NCBI GenBank assembly: GCA_051861445.1
Contig: JBHYCS010000015.1
Coordinates: forward strand, 1 to 64,000
Direction: 5' to 3'
Origin: Parasediminibacterium sp051861445
Lineage (GTDB): Bacteria > Bacteroidota > Bacteroidia > Chitinophagales > Chitinophagaceae
Length of the DNA: 64,000 bases
Shown: piece after piece, positions 54,401 through 62,692 of the stretch
How positions within the stretch are numbered: position 1 is the first letter of the stretch
How the letters are laid out: each line of letters opens with the position of its first letter
Notes under the pieces: model-generated
Database searches by the model: none
Told to the model about the DNA's origin: nothing
The model's input: the letters and a program-made list of their open reading frames with translations, nothing else
Program-made: the position numbers and the translations under genes

Positions 54401-55309
54401 CTAAAACAAATGTTGTTGCTGCGGTAAAAATTGTGGTTTTGCCAGTTGTAAGCCACATGTTTTATTGAGTTTGTCTATCATGTATACGGTTAATTCTGGA
54501 GAATAGCGTTCATCATGCATGTGCATGAAAAAATAAACCGATTCCATACCTTGTTGTAGCCAATATTGTATTCTGAGAATCCATTCATCAATACGGGTGT
54601 AATCTGTTGCATGTAAACTATTGCCAACGTAACGAATAAATGTTTTAGGAACTGTTAAATGCATGTGTGCACAATCTCTTCTACCACTTGTATCTGTAAT
54701 TACAATGCCTATTCCTTTGCTTTTCAAAAAGTGAAATAGCTCGGTTTTAATGGCTTCAATGCCAAACCAATCTGTATGTCTTACTTCTACAAAAAACTGA
54801 AAGTTGGTAGGTAACGATTGTAAAAATGAAAATAATTCTTCTTTTCGTTTGGGTGAAAATGTCTCACTTAGCTGAATAAAAATGGGGCCTAAATGCTGTT
54901 TAAAAGCTTGAATATTGTTTAAAAATTCATGAACAAGTAACTCTTTATTTAGTAAACTGCTGCTATGTGTAACTTCTTTATACATTTTCGGGCAAAAAAT
55001 AAAATCTCGTCCATTAGCTTGGTTAACCCACTTTTCTATTGTAGATGCAGAATATATTTTATAGTGTGTAGCATTTAATTCAATGCTATTATAATGCTGC
55101 ACATAGTGTGTTAAGAAATCTTTGTCCTTCGTTTTTGGTGGATAAATTTTACCTATCCATTCTGTTCGTCCCCATTTTGCACATCCAATGTATATTTTAG
55201 GAGCAGCGGCAGGATTTCCAGATAGTATATTTCGATTAAATACAGGTTCTTTGGGTAAAAAAAATTGTATCGATTCTAGTTCTGATTCAGACACACGACC
55301 AAATTCCAT
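54401..55309 (-). CDS. DUF72 protein
   Basis: This is a 302-residue protein of the DUF72 (YecE-like) family, with a TIM-barrel-like fold: IYIGCAKWGRTEWIGKIYPPKT, HYVQHYNSIELNATHY, FIFCPKMYKEVTHS, FFVEVRHTDWF, and the end YFFMHMHDERYSPE. The family's activity is unknown, and it is often found near DNA-repair genes. The ATG at 55309 is chosen over a TTG 12 codons upstream. Its stop is adjacent to the stop of the polymerase gene on the other strand (zero-nt gap). Confidence 0.9.
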   Translation of the reverse strand: MEFGRVSESELESIQFFLPKEPVFNRNILSGNPAAAPKIYIGCAKWGRTEWIGKIYPPKTKDKDFLTHYVQHYNSIELNATHYKIYSASTIEKWVNQANGRDFIFCPKMYKEVTHSSSLLNKELLVHEFLNNIQAFKQHLGPIFIQLSETFSPKRKEELFSFLQSLPTNFQFFVEVRHTDWFGIEAIKTELFHFLKSKGIGIVITDTSGRRDCAHMHLTVPKTFIRYVGNSLHATDYTRIDEWILRIQYWLQQGMESVYFFMHMHDERYSPELTVYMIDKLNKTCGLQLAKPQFLPQQQHLF

Positions 55310-55408
55310 AAAAGTTTTTATATGATGATTGAATTGAAAATACAATTTCTAACAGAAATAATGCTGAATAGTTGATAAGTACACCGTTTGTAGCCTTATT
55401 TTTACGCC

Positions 55409-56026
55409 ATGAAGCCAACAGTAAAAAACATCATTTTCGATTTAGGAGGAATATTTTTATCGCTTAATTACCAACTTACCAAAGATGCATTTATTGCTTT
55501 AGGCGTAAAAGATTTCGATGAGCATTTTACACAACATCATGCAAATGATTTGTTTGAGAAATTAGAAAAAGGACAAATTACTGAAACTGAATTTTATGAT
55601 GAATTAAGAGCTGCTACTAATTTGCAAGCTAGTAACGATGAAATTAAAACTGCTTGGAATGCAATGCTGTTAGGATTTATTCCTGAAAAAATTGAATGGC
55701 TAAAAGCAATTAAACAACGATACAATGTGTTTTTATTCTCTAACACCAATCAAATTCATTACGATGCTTTTATGGATTTGTATGTAAGAGATATTGGAAC
55801 CAACGATTTTAATACACATTTTATAAAAGCGTATTATTCTCAATATATGGGTTTAAGAAAACCTTATGCAGCATCGTTTTTGCACATTATTCATGAACAA
55901 AATTTACAAGTAGCAGAAACTTTGTTTATTGATGATACGGAGAAAAATATTGTAACGGCCAACGAATTGGGTCTTCAAACTGTTTTACTTTTAGCACCAC
56001 AAACGGTATTGGATTTAGAATTATAA
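55409..56026 (+). CDS. HAD-superfamily phosphatase (HAD-IA)
   Basis: This 205-residue Rossmann hydrolase has motif I IIFDLGGIFLSL (nucleophile D11; the usual second Asp is Gly, as in the DLGGV subgroup), motif II LFSNTN, motif III GLRKPY (Lys) and motif IV LFIDDTEKN. The cap is a small helical C1 type (about 20-85). It probably dephosphorylates a small metabolite, with the substrate unknown. It ends one base before the convergent DUF4834 gene. Confidence 0.88.
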   Translation: MKPTVKNIIFDLGGIFLSLNYQLTKDAFIALGVKDFDEHFTQHHANDLFEKLEKGQITETEFYDELRAATNLQASNDEIKTAWNAMLLGFIPEKIEWLKAIKQRYNVFLFSNTNQIHYDAFMDLYVRDIGTNDFNTHFIKAYYSQYMGLRKPYAASFLHIIHEQNLQVAETLFIDDTEKNIVTANELGLQTVLLLAPQTVLDLEL

Positions 56027-56281
56027 TTAATTTTTTACTTCCTCAAAATCAATATATTCATCGTTGTTGTTGCTTGTTGGCTGTTTTTGTACAGGCTCTT
56101 GTTTGGGCATATTCGAAAATGGTGTTTGCTGAAAAGGCGTTTGTTGGAATGGTTGCTGATCTTGCATTTGACGCATATTTTTTTTCATGGCAGAAACCGT
56201 TCTGCTAATGGGTATCACAAACTGAAAAATAAAGCGATACAATAAATAAATTACAAACCCCCAAAGTAAATATTTTAACAT
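56027..56281 (-). CDS. DUF4834 small membrane protein
   Basis: This 84-residue protein has one membrane helix near the start (MLKYLLWGFVIYLLYRFIF), a charged segment, a Gln/Pro-rich linker with three QQTPF repeats and the conserved acidic end DEYIDFEEVKN. This is the layout of the Bacteroidota DUF4834 family, function unknown. The stop abuts the HAD stop with no gap. Confidence 0.82.
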   Translation of the reverse strand: MLKYLLWGFVIYLLYRFIFQFVIPISRTVSAMKKNMRQMQDQQPFQQTPFQQTPFSNMPKQEPVQKQPTSNNNDEYIDFEEVKN

Positions 56282-56403
56282 AAGGCTGTAAAGATAAATG
56301 TGTATAACAATTATTCTTACAGTTTTAGCATGTGATTAACGGTTTTGCATTAAATAATACAGCTTTTGTGTAAAAAATAACCTGTATTTTAAACATAGGC
56401 ATA

Positions 56404-56411
56404 TACATTTG
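56404..56411 (+). promoter_or_regulatory. Promoter -7 box of the carB-like gene
   Basis: TACATTTG matches TAnnTTTG. The leader from about 56418 to the ATG at 56513 is near 95 nt, longer than most here. A -33 TTG is not clear. Confidence 0.45.
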
Positions 56412-56435
56412 CACAATTTATTTTTTTAGTTCCAT

Positions 56436-56495
56436 CAGCGAACAGAACGTACAAGAGTGCGACGCAACAAAAGCCTCATGCATGTTCTACAGCTG
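56436..56495 (+). ncRNA. Structured carB leader with conserved 15-nt motif (copy B)
   Basis: The leader folds as CAGC/GCTG (56436-56439 with 56492-56495) and AGAAC/GTTCT (56444-56448 with 56484-56488), enclosing GTACAAGAGTGCGAC (56449-56463) that is identical to the minus strand of 51-65. The motif and the downstream GTTCT are shared by both copies, while the 5' half of the stem is visible only here. It may be a cis-regulatory RNA or protein-binding leader; no known family is claimed. Confidence 0.4.
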
Positions 56496-56512
56496 GTTAA
56501 CAAAGCCTTACT

Positions 56513-58159
56513 ATGCCTAAAGACAACTCTATTCAATCGGTTTTAATTATTGGTTCTGGTCCCATTATTATCGGACAAGCTTGTGAATTCGACTATTCTG
56601 GCTCTCAAGCAGCACGTAGTTTAAGAGAAGAGGGAATTGAAGTGATTTTGATTAATAGTAATCCTGCTACTATTATGACCGATCCTATGATGGCAGATAA
56701 AGTGTATTTATTGCCATTAACGCCTGAAAGTATTGAACAAATTTTGCAAGAAAACAAAATTGATGCTGTATTGCCAACAATGGGTGGACAAACCGCTTTG
56801 AACTTGTGTAAAGAGGTAGATGAACTAGGTATTTGGGAAAAATACAATTGCAAAATGATTGGTGTAGATGTGGCAGCCATTGACACAGCAGAAGATAGAG
56901 AACAGTTTAGACAATTAATGGTAAAAATTGGTGTTGCTGTAGCACCTAGCCATGTAGCCAATAGTTTTTTAGAAGGAAAAGAATTTGCTCAAAAAATTGG
57001 GTTTCCGTTGGTAATTCGTCCATCATTTACCTTAGGTGGAACTGGTGGCGGCTTTGTGCATAGCAAAGATGAATTAGATGCAGCTTTAGAACGTGGTTTA
57101 AAAGCTAGCCCTATACATGAAGTATTGGTAGAAAAAGCAGTTTTAGGGTGGAAAGAATATGAATTAGAATTGTTGAGAGATAAAAATGATAACGTTGTTA
57201 TTATTTGTACAGTAGAAAATTTAGATCCAATGGGTGTGCATACAGGTGATAGTATTACAGTAGCACCTGCCATGACGTTGAGCGATACGGCTTATCAAGA
57301 AATGCGTAATCAAGCCATGTTAATGATGCGTAGTTTGGGTAATTTTCAAGGAGGTTGTAATGTACAGTTTGCTCAAAACCCTGCAACAGAAGAATTAATT
57401 GCGGTAGAAATTAATCCTCGTGTAAGCCGTTCTTCTGCATTAGCTAGTAAAGCAACGGGTTATCCTATTGCAAAAATTGCTGCAAAATTAGCCATTGGTT
57501 ATACTTTAGACGAATTAAAGAATCAGATTACACAAACTACATCGGCCTATTTTGAGCCAGCATTAGATTATGTAATTGTAAAAATGCCACGTTGGAATTT
57601 TGATAAATTTAAAGGTGCAAACGATACTTTAGGTTTACAAATGAAAAGCGTAGGAGAGGTAATGGCCATTGGTAGGAGTTTTACAGAAGCATTGCAAAAA
57701 GCTTGTCAAAGTTTAGAAAACGATGCTGTTGGTTTGGGTTATTATGGCAAAAGTTTAATGAAGAGTGAAGAATTGGTAGAATATATTAAAACACCAAAGT
57801 GGGATAGAATATTTAGAATAAAAGACGCTTTAATGCAAGGTTCTACAGTTAAAAGCATTGCACAAGCAACAGGTATAGATCGTTGGTTTTTATACCAAAT
57901 ACAAAAGATATGTTTGATTGAAAAAGAAATTGGTAATTATCGATTAGAATCTTTGCCTGAAACACTTTTAAAAGATGCCAAAAAGAATGGCTTTAGCGAT
58001 GCACAAATTGCTAAAATATTACAAGGCACTTGTAGTGATGATGAGGTGTATGAAAAAAGAAAAGCATTAGGTATAACTAGAGTATACAAAATGGTAGATA
58101 CTTGTGCTGCTGAATTTGAGGCCAAAACACCTTATTTCTACAGTAGTTTTGAAGGGTAA
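56513..58159 (+). CDS. carB: CarB N-terminal half (carboxyphosphate domain), split gene
   Basis: This 548-residue protein corresponds to residues about 1-553 of the large subunit of carbamoyl-phosphate synthetase. It has a pre-ATP-grasp domain (LIIGSGPIIIGQACEFDYSG), an ATP-grasp domain that makes carboxyphosphate (IGFPLVIRPSFTLGGTGGGF, LVEKAVLGWKEYELE, AVEINPRVSRSSALASKATG), and the oligomerisation domain to its natural end (KMVDTCAAEFEAKTPYFYSS). Usual CarB is about 1070 residues, with a second ATP-grasp and an allosteric domain. Here a stop and a terminator follow, with no second half in any frame. Complete activity needs the other half elsewhere, as in split CarB of Aquifex and Methanocaldococcus. 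Confidence 0.88.
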   Translation: MPKDNSIQSVLIIGSGPIIIGQACEFDYSGSQAARSLREEGIEVILINSNPATIMTDPMMADKVYLLPLTPESIEQILQENKIDAVLPTMGGQTALNLCKEVDELGIWEKYNCKMIGVDVAAIDTAEDREQFRQLMVKIGVAVAPSHVANSFLEGKEFAQKIGFPLVIRPSFTLGGTGGGFVHSKDELDAALERGLKASPIHEVLVEKAVLGWKEYELELLRDKNDNVVIICTVENLDPMGVHTGDSITVAPAMTLSDTAYQEMRNQAMLMMRSLGNFQGGCNVQFAQNPATEELIAVEINPRVSRSSALASKATGYPIAKIAAKLAIGYTLDELKNQITQTTSAYFEPALDYVIVKMPRWNFDKFKGANDTLGLQMKSVGEVMAIGRSFTEALQKACQSLENDAVGLGYYGKSLMKSEELVEYIKTPKWDRIFRIKDALMQGSTVKSIAQATGIDRWFLYQIQKICLIEKEIGNYRLESLPETLLKDAKKNGFSDAQIAKILQGTCSDDEVYEKRKALGITRVYKMVDTCAAEFEAKTPYFYSSFEG

Positions 58160-58180
58160 ATAAAAGGATTTGAGATAAAC

Positions 58181-58218
58181 AAAAAGCAGGCTTTGTAAAA
58201 ATAAGAGCCTGCTTTTTT
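58181..58218 (+). terminator. Terminator behind the half carB
   Basis: AGCAGGCT and AGCCTGCT (58185-58192 with 58206-58213) form an 8-bp stem flanked by A5 and T6. It ends transcription 22 nt after the carB-like stop. Confidence 0.85.
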
Positions 58219-58722
58219 ATTATAAAGTTTTTATGTAAACTAATTTACTTGCTACTAGTTTTTGTAATTTATATGAACTTGAGTAATAAAGGTTAGCACT
58301 TACAATTTTAGCAACTATTTTCTACTAAAACCATGTAATTGGTTGTTGTTTTTTCAATTATAGGGGGCAAATCAATTTTTCGATTTTAGGGTATTTATTT
58401 TTTGTTGCATCCTCAATACATTCACTCACTAATTTATTGTTAAAAATTAATTATTTGCTCTTTCAATAAAAATTACGATTATTGCATGAAGTTAATCGAT
58501 TGAATTTTGTGAAATAGGGCGTAATTGATTAAATGATTGCGACTTTTCTGACTTGCCGAAATTATATGTTATGAAAATAATCGTTCCTTATTGTGTCAAT
58601 ATGAATTATCGATACCATTTTATTACTATTAATAATTTAATCAAAATAATACCAACTAACTAACCGAATTACAATCAACAAAACATTACCTCTAATTTTT
58701 TATCAAACAAAATGTCTGCTAT
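58219..58722. other. 504-bp AT-rich spacer, no gene seen
   Basis: No coding frame, tRNA or clear promoter is visible. A Gly-rich-looking stretch TATAGGGGGCAAATCAATTT and TCGATTTTAGGG near 58361-58390 stands out as locally G-rich. The leader of the following T9SS gene probably starts here. Confidence 0.5.
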
Positions 58723-61605
58723 ATGAAAAAAAACTTTCCTTTCTTTTTGCTACTTACATCACTCTTTTGCTTTAATCAAAGTATCTTCTCCCAGAAAACG
58801 TGGGTGGGTACAGCTACTGGTGGTAGTTGGAACACTGATGCCAATTGGAGTGGAGGTGTAAAACCCGGGTCTAATGATGATGTTGTAATTACTACAACTG
58901 ACTTGATGACTATTGTTCTTGATTTTACAAATTCTACAATTATTAATTCACTTACAATTAATGGTACACATAATGTTATATTTACAACAGATGCAAATAG
59001 AACCATTAACCTAGGAGGTGCTGGTACATCTGGTACTGCACTAAATATTGCAGCTTCAAGAGCTTTAACGCTTAATTCACCCGCAACAGTCTCAGTTGGT
59101 ATTATATTAAGTATTCCTACAAATTATACTGCAACAATCAATGGTACGCTTAATCTTGCAGCATTTGGTACGGGTACAGGTGTTGCTGCCTCTCAAAGCA
59201 ACCAATTACTAGCAGTAGATGCCAATAGTGTTCAAGTAAATAGTGGTGGAGCGATTAATGCAAATGCAAGAAATAATGGTACGGGGGTGTATCCTTTTGG
59301 TGCAACAGCTACAAATAATAATATAATTGTTTTTAATAGTGGTTCAAGTTTTACACATTATGGAGGTAATGGACCTTGGGGTAGTGCATCAGCCCCTGCA
59401 GCAATTGCTGAATTTAAATCAGGAAGTACGTTTAACGTTTTCAGCGCTAGTACACCTTTCAATCCGTCTTTAGCAGGACGATCTTTAGGTAATCTAGTGA
59501 TTGGTTGTGGCTGTACACTTACAAACGTTAGCAATGCGTCTAGCTTAACAACAACAATTGAAAACCTAACTGTTAATTCCGGTACTATGGCTTTGTTTGC
59601 AGCAAGTGGTAGTACAGCATTGCCTACTTATTCGCTAGGTAATATATCTCTTGGTCAATCGGGTACAGGAACAGCAACACTATCTCTTAGAGCTGATGGT
59701 GCTAGTGGACAAACTGCTTCTTATACTATTAGTGGAAATATAGTTCTTGGTAATAATTCTACGGCTGCAACATCTAGTCTAAACTTTGGCAATACTTCTT
59801 CATCTAGTGGGGGGGCTATTACTAATATTACTTTCACAGGTGTAAATAAGTCATTAACAGAGGGAAGTGCAGGTACGAAAAATTTTAATATTTCAACATC
59901 TAACTCTGGCTCATCAAATTTCACTACTAACATAGTGCTGCAAACTGGGGCTAGTTTTACATTTAATAAAAATATGCTTCTTGACAATACTGCTAACAGT
60001 ACTATTTCCTTAAATATTAATCCAACTGCTACGCTTACAATAGCAGGTGCAAATACAGCATTTAGGCACAATTCAGCAACCAACACTTTTACCAACAATG
60101 GTTTGTTAGTAATAGCATCTACAGCTGCAGGTACTGCAAGAATTGCAAATTCTACAGGTGCCATTCCTGGCAATGTTACAGTACAACGTTTTATACCAGG
60201 TGGTAATCGTCGTTTTCGTTTTATAAGCCATCCGTTCAAAAGAGATACAAGTATTAATATAGTGAGAGGTATAGATTATACAGGTGCAAATGGAACAGCC
60301 AATGGTTTCAGTATAAATACTGGTACTAATAGTCCAAGTGTGTTTATGTTCAATACAGCTACTGCCGATGGCGGTAGCCCAACAGATGCAGGATGGACAG
60401 CATTTACAGCAGCTAATACCAATGTTGGTGCCAATGCTTTTAAAATTGGTCAAGGTATAAGAATTTTAGTGCGTGGAGCCGCAGGACAAGGTTTGGATGG
60501 TAATACTTATGTTCCTAGAGATACAACTATCAGTATGACAGGTAATGTAAATACGGGGAATGTAGATGTGCCATTGGTTTTAGGAGGAAGTGGAACAACA
60601 CAAGACTTTAACTTGATAGGTAATCCATATCCTGCACCAGTAAATATTGGAGCAATTGTAAAGGCGAGTAGTTTAATAACTGCTAAAACAATATATGTAC
60701 GTAATCCTGCTACGAGTGCCTATTTAACAAAACCTGTAGGAACAGGTGATGCAAATGATGGAAATTATACCTTAAACAGCTTATCAGCATTTTTTGTAAA
60801 AGCAAATTCAGCAGGTAATTTGGTTTTTGCAGAAGCCAATAAAGTAACAACTGAAAGTGGTGACGTAGTTTTTGCAGATGATGCCAATGTTAAAACACCT
60901 ATGATAGAATTAGAGGCACAAATAAATGGTCAAGTGTACGATAACTACATTGTGAAATTCAGCAACCAATACAGCAAAGGCTTAGATAAAGATTTTGATG
61001 CTGTAAAAATGCAAAACGACATAGTAAATTTATATAGTAAAACAAGCGAAGGAAAACAACTGGGTTTAGATGCTAGAAATTTTAGCCAACAAACTGAAAT
61101 ACCTTTAGGCCTTACCATTAATAATGGCAAACAAACCATAACCTTAAAAAATACAAACAATTATTTATCCGAGAATATGGAAGTTGTGTTATGGGATAAA
61201 CTAACTAACATAAAAACACCATTGGTAAAAGATGCTGCTTATACATTAGAACTTGATAAAGATAATGTAGAAACAATTGGAGAGGACAGATTAGTATTAT
61301 TATTAAGTAGTAAAACAACAGCTGTTATAGATGCATTACCAACAGCCAGTGCATTTACTGCAAAATTAGTGGGAAGCAATTTAGTGGGTAATAATGATGT
61401 ACAAGTACGTATAGTGAATCCTCTAAAAGCCAATACCAATGTTAAATTAGTAAACACGTTAGGTCAGTTGATAAGTAATCAACAAGGTAGCCAATTAGAT
61501 GTACAAAATATAAGTATCTCTACTAAACAATTATTAGCTGGTAAATACTTTGTAGAGGTACAATGTGGTACTGAAAAACAAGTAATTCAAATTGTTAAAA
61601 ATTAA
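58723..61605 (+). CDS. Large secreted surface protein with T9SS type A tail
   Basis: This 960-residue protein has a signal peptide (about 1-23) followed by the WVGTATGGSWNTDANWSGG motif that opens many Bacteroidota surface proteins. A long Ser/Thr/Asn/Gly-rich beta-helix-like body follows (ILSLPTNYTATINGTLNL-type strands), then a distinct domain from about 490 (VTVQRFIPGGNRRFRFISHPF) and a C-terminal type A sorting domain (about 885-960, NTNVKLVNTLGQLISN, LLAGKYFVEVQ). Export by the T9SS is expected. The small PVDGG protein gene lies 91 nt downstream. Ligand and role unknown. Confidence 0.88.
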   Translation: MKKNFPFFLLLTSLFCFNQSIFSQKTWVGTATGGSWNTDANWSGGVKPGSNDDVVITTTDLMTIVLDFTNSTIINSLTINGTHNVIFTTDANRTINLGGAGTSGTALNIAASRALTLNSPATVSVGIILSIPTNYTATINGTLNLAAFGTGTGVAASQSNQLLAVDANSVQVNSGGAINANARNNGTGVYPFGATATNNNIIVFNSGSSFTHYGGNGPWGSASAPAAIAEFKSGSTFNVFSASTPFNPSLAGRSLGNLVIGCGCTLTNVSNASSLTTTIENLTVNSGTMALFAASGSTALPTYSLGNISLGQSGTGTATLSLRADGASGQTASYTISGNIVLGNNSTAATSSLNFGNTSSSSGGAITNITFTGVNKSLTEGSAGTKNFNISTSNSGSSNFTTNIVLQTGASFTFNKNMLLDNTANSTISLNINPTATLTIAGANTAFRHNSATNTFTNNGLLVIASTAAGTARIANSTGAIPGNVTVQRFIPGGNRRFRFISHPFKRDTSINIVRGIDYTGANGTANGFSINTGTNSPSVFMFNTATADGGSPTDAGWTAFTAANTNVGANAFKIGQGIRILVRGAAGQGLDGNTYVPRDTTISMTGNVNTGNVDVPLVLGGSGTTQDFNLIGNPYPAPVNIGAIVKASSLITAKTIYVRNPATSAYLTKPVGTGDANDGNYTLNSLSAFFVKANSAGNLVFAEANKVTTESGDVVFADDANVKTPMIELEAQINGQVYDNYIVKFSNQYSKGLDKDFDAVKMQNDIVNLYSKTSEGKQLGLDARNFSQQTEIPLGLTINNGKQTITLKNTNNYLSENMEVVLWDKLTNIKTPLVKDAAYTLELDKDNVETIGEDRLVLLLSSKTTAVIDALPTASAFTAKLVGSNLVGNNDVQVRIVNPLKANTNVKLVNTLGQLISNQQGSQLDVQNISISTKQLLAGKYFVEVQCGTEKQVIQIVKN

Positions 61606-61696
61606 GTTTGGTTTAATTAAGTAATAAAAATTTAAAACACCTTTTTTAGTTTCCTCTTGAATGGTAGGAATATAAATAAGGAAAAAACTCAGCACA

Positions 61697-61900
61697 ATGA
61701 AACAACTAAAATCATATAAGAAACAACTTCTAAATATAGCATTTATCCTTTTTATTCTTTTAATTCCAACTGCCATTTTCGCACAGCCAGGATTTGATGA
61801 CGATGTAAGTGATGTGCCAGTAGATGGCGGACTTTCATTGCTAGTAGCAGCAGGAATAGGTTATGGTGCTAAAAAAATGAGAGATAAGCGTCAAAAATAA
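61697..61900 (+). CDS. Small protein with C-terminal sorting-signal layout (PVDGG)
   Basis: This 67-residue protein has an N-terminal signal segment (NIAFILFILLIPTAIFAQ), an acidic bridge (GFDDDVSDVPVDGG), a hydrophobic stretch (LSLLVAAGIGYGA) and a basic tail (KKMRDKRQK). Short motif, membrane segment and basic cluster are the three parts of exosortase-type C-terminal sorting signals; the PxDGG form is known in Bacteroidota as a PID-CTERM-like domain. Nearly the whole mature protein is the signal. It follows a T9SS protein gene, a linkage of interest. No exosortase is in the window. Confidence 0.7.
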   Translation: MKQLKSYKKQLLNIAFILFILLIPTAIFAQPGFDDDVSDVPVDGGLSLLVAAGIGYGAKKMRDKRQK

Positions 61901-61923
61901 GTTCGGTTCAGTTGTTTAAATAG

Positions 61924-61965
61924 AAAGAGGCTTTTCATTTTTTTGAAAAGCCTCTTTTGTTTTTT
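61924..61965. terminator. Bidirectional terminator
   Basis: A 14-bp perfect stem AAAGAGGCTTTTCA/TGAAAAGCCTCTTT has a 6-nt loop and is followed by a T-rich tail. It lies between the small PVDGG gene and the convergent SDR gene. Confidence 0.85.
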
Positions 61966-61982
61966 ATGCAAAATAATTGCGG

Positions 61983-62681
61983 TTATAAATCTCCAAGAAT
62001 AGGTCTTAGAATAATGTCTTCTACAACTGCTTGTGCAGAAAGTTGCGAACATGCAAATACCATTTTAGCAATATCATCAGCTTCCATAATTCTGTTTTTG
62101 TCAACACCACTATCGGCCCAACTATCTGTAAATGCTGCACCTGGTAAAACTGCTGTCACTTTTATGGAGTGTAGTTTTAGCTCTTCTCTCAGGTTTTTAC
62201 TAAATCCTAAAAGAGCAAATTTGCTAATGCTGTAGCTGCCTCCATTGGCATATGCTTGTAAAGATGCTATAGAACAAATGTTGAAAATATGACCTGCTTT
62301 TTTTTCAATCATCGAAGGTAAAACTGCTCTCGTAAAATGGTAAGCACTATACAAGTTGGTAGCCATCATTTTTTCTAAAATACCTTCTGCTTCATTGTGT
62401 ATGCTACCTGGTAAAAAGCTTCCTGCATTGTTAATTACGATATCTGGTGTGCCAAATGTGAGACACCAATTTGCAAAATTTACTACTTCTTCCTGCACAC
62501 TCATGTCTACAGGCATTGCCTTAATTTCAATATTTGCGTACATGTTTTGAAAAGTTTGTACCATTTCGTATAAATTGGTTTCACTTCTTGCACAAACTAA
62601 AATTCTATATCCAGCAGCTGCAAATTGATGAGCCATTGCAAGTCCTAACCCTTTTGTAGCACCAGTAATAATTACATTCAT
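61983..62681 (-). CDS. Short-chain dehydrogenase/reductase
   Basis: This 232-residue classical SDR has a cofactor motif TGATKGLG (T7-G14), NNAG (VINNAGSFLPG) and the catalytic set Ser in CSIASLQAY with YSISK (Tyr-x-x-x-Lys). The cofactor preference (NADP suggested by the basic-residue context after the beta-alpha fold, ARSETNL) and the substrate are unknown. It starts 11 nt after the cdsA stop and is the last gene of that operon. Confidence 0.9.
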   Translation of the reverse strand: MNVIITGATKGLGLAMAHQFAAAGYRILVCARSETNLYEMVQTFQNMYANIEIKAMPVDMSVQEEVVNFANWCLTFGTPDIVINNAGSFLPGSIHNEAEGILEKMMATNLYSAYHFTRAVLPSMIEKKAGHIFNICSIASLQAYANGGSYSISKFALLGFSKNLREELKLHSIKVTAVLPGAAFTDSWADSGVDKNRIMEADDIAKMVFACSQLSAQAVVEDIILRPILGDL

Positions 62682-62692
62682 GTAGAGTTTTT

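Noticed and set aside
55310..55345. TTG start for the DUF72 gene, and a similar TTG for the radical SAM gene at 51490
   Set aside because: Both add unconserved residues in front of an ATG that fits the family.
58159..58722. Frameshift that would restore the C-terminal half of carB
   Set aside because: No CarB-like sequence is visible in any frame after the stop; a terminator and non-coding DNA follow.
59721..60453. Long minus-strand frames (172 and 115 codons) inside the T9SS gene
   Set aside because: They lie opposite a clearly coding gene with a signal peptide and sorting domain; the long opposite frames come from its low-complexity composition.
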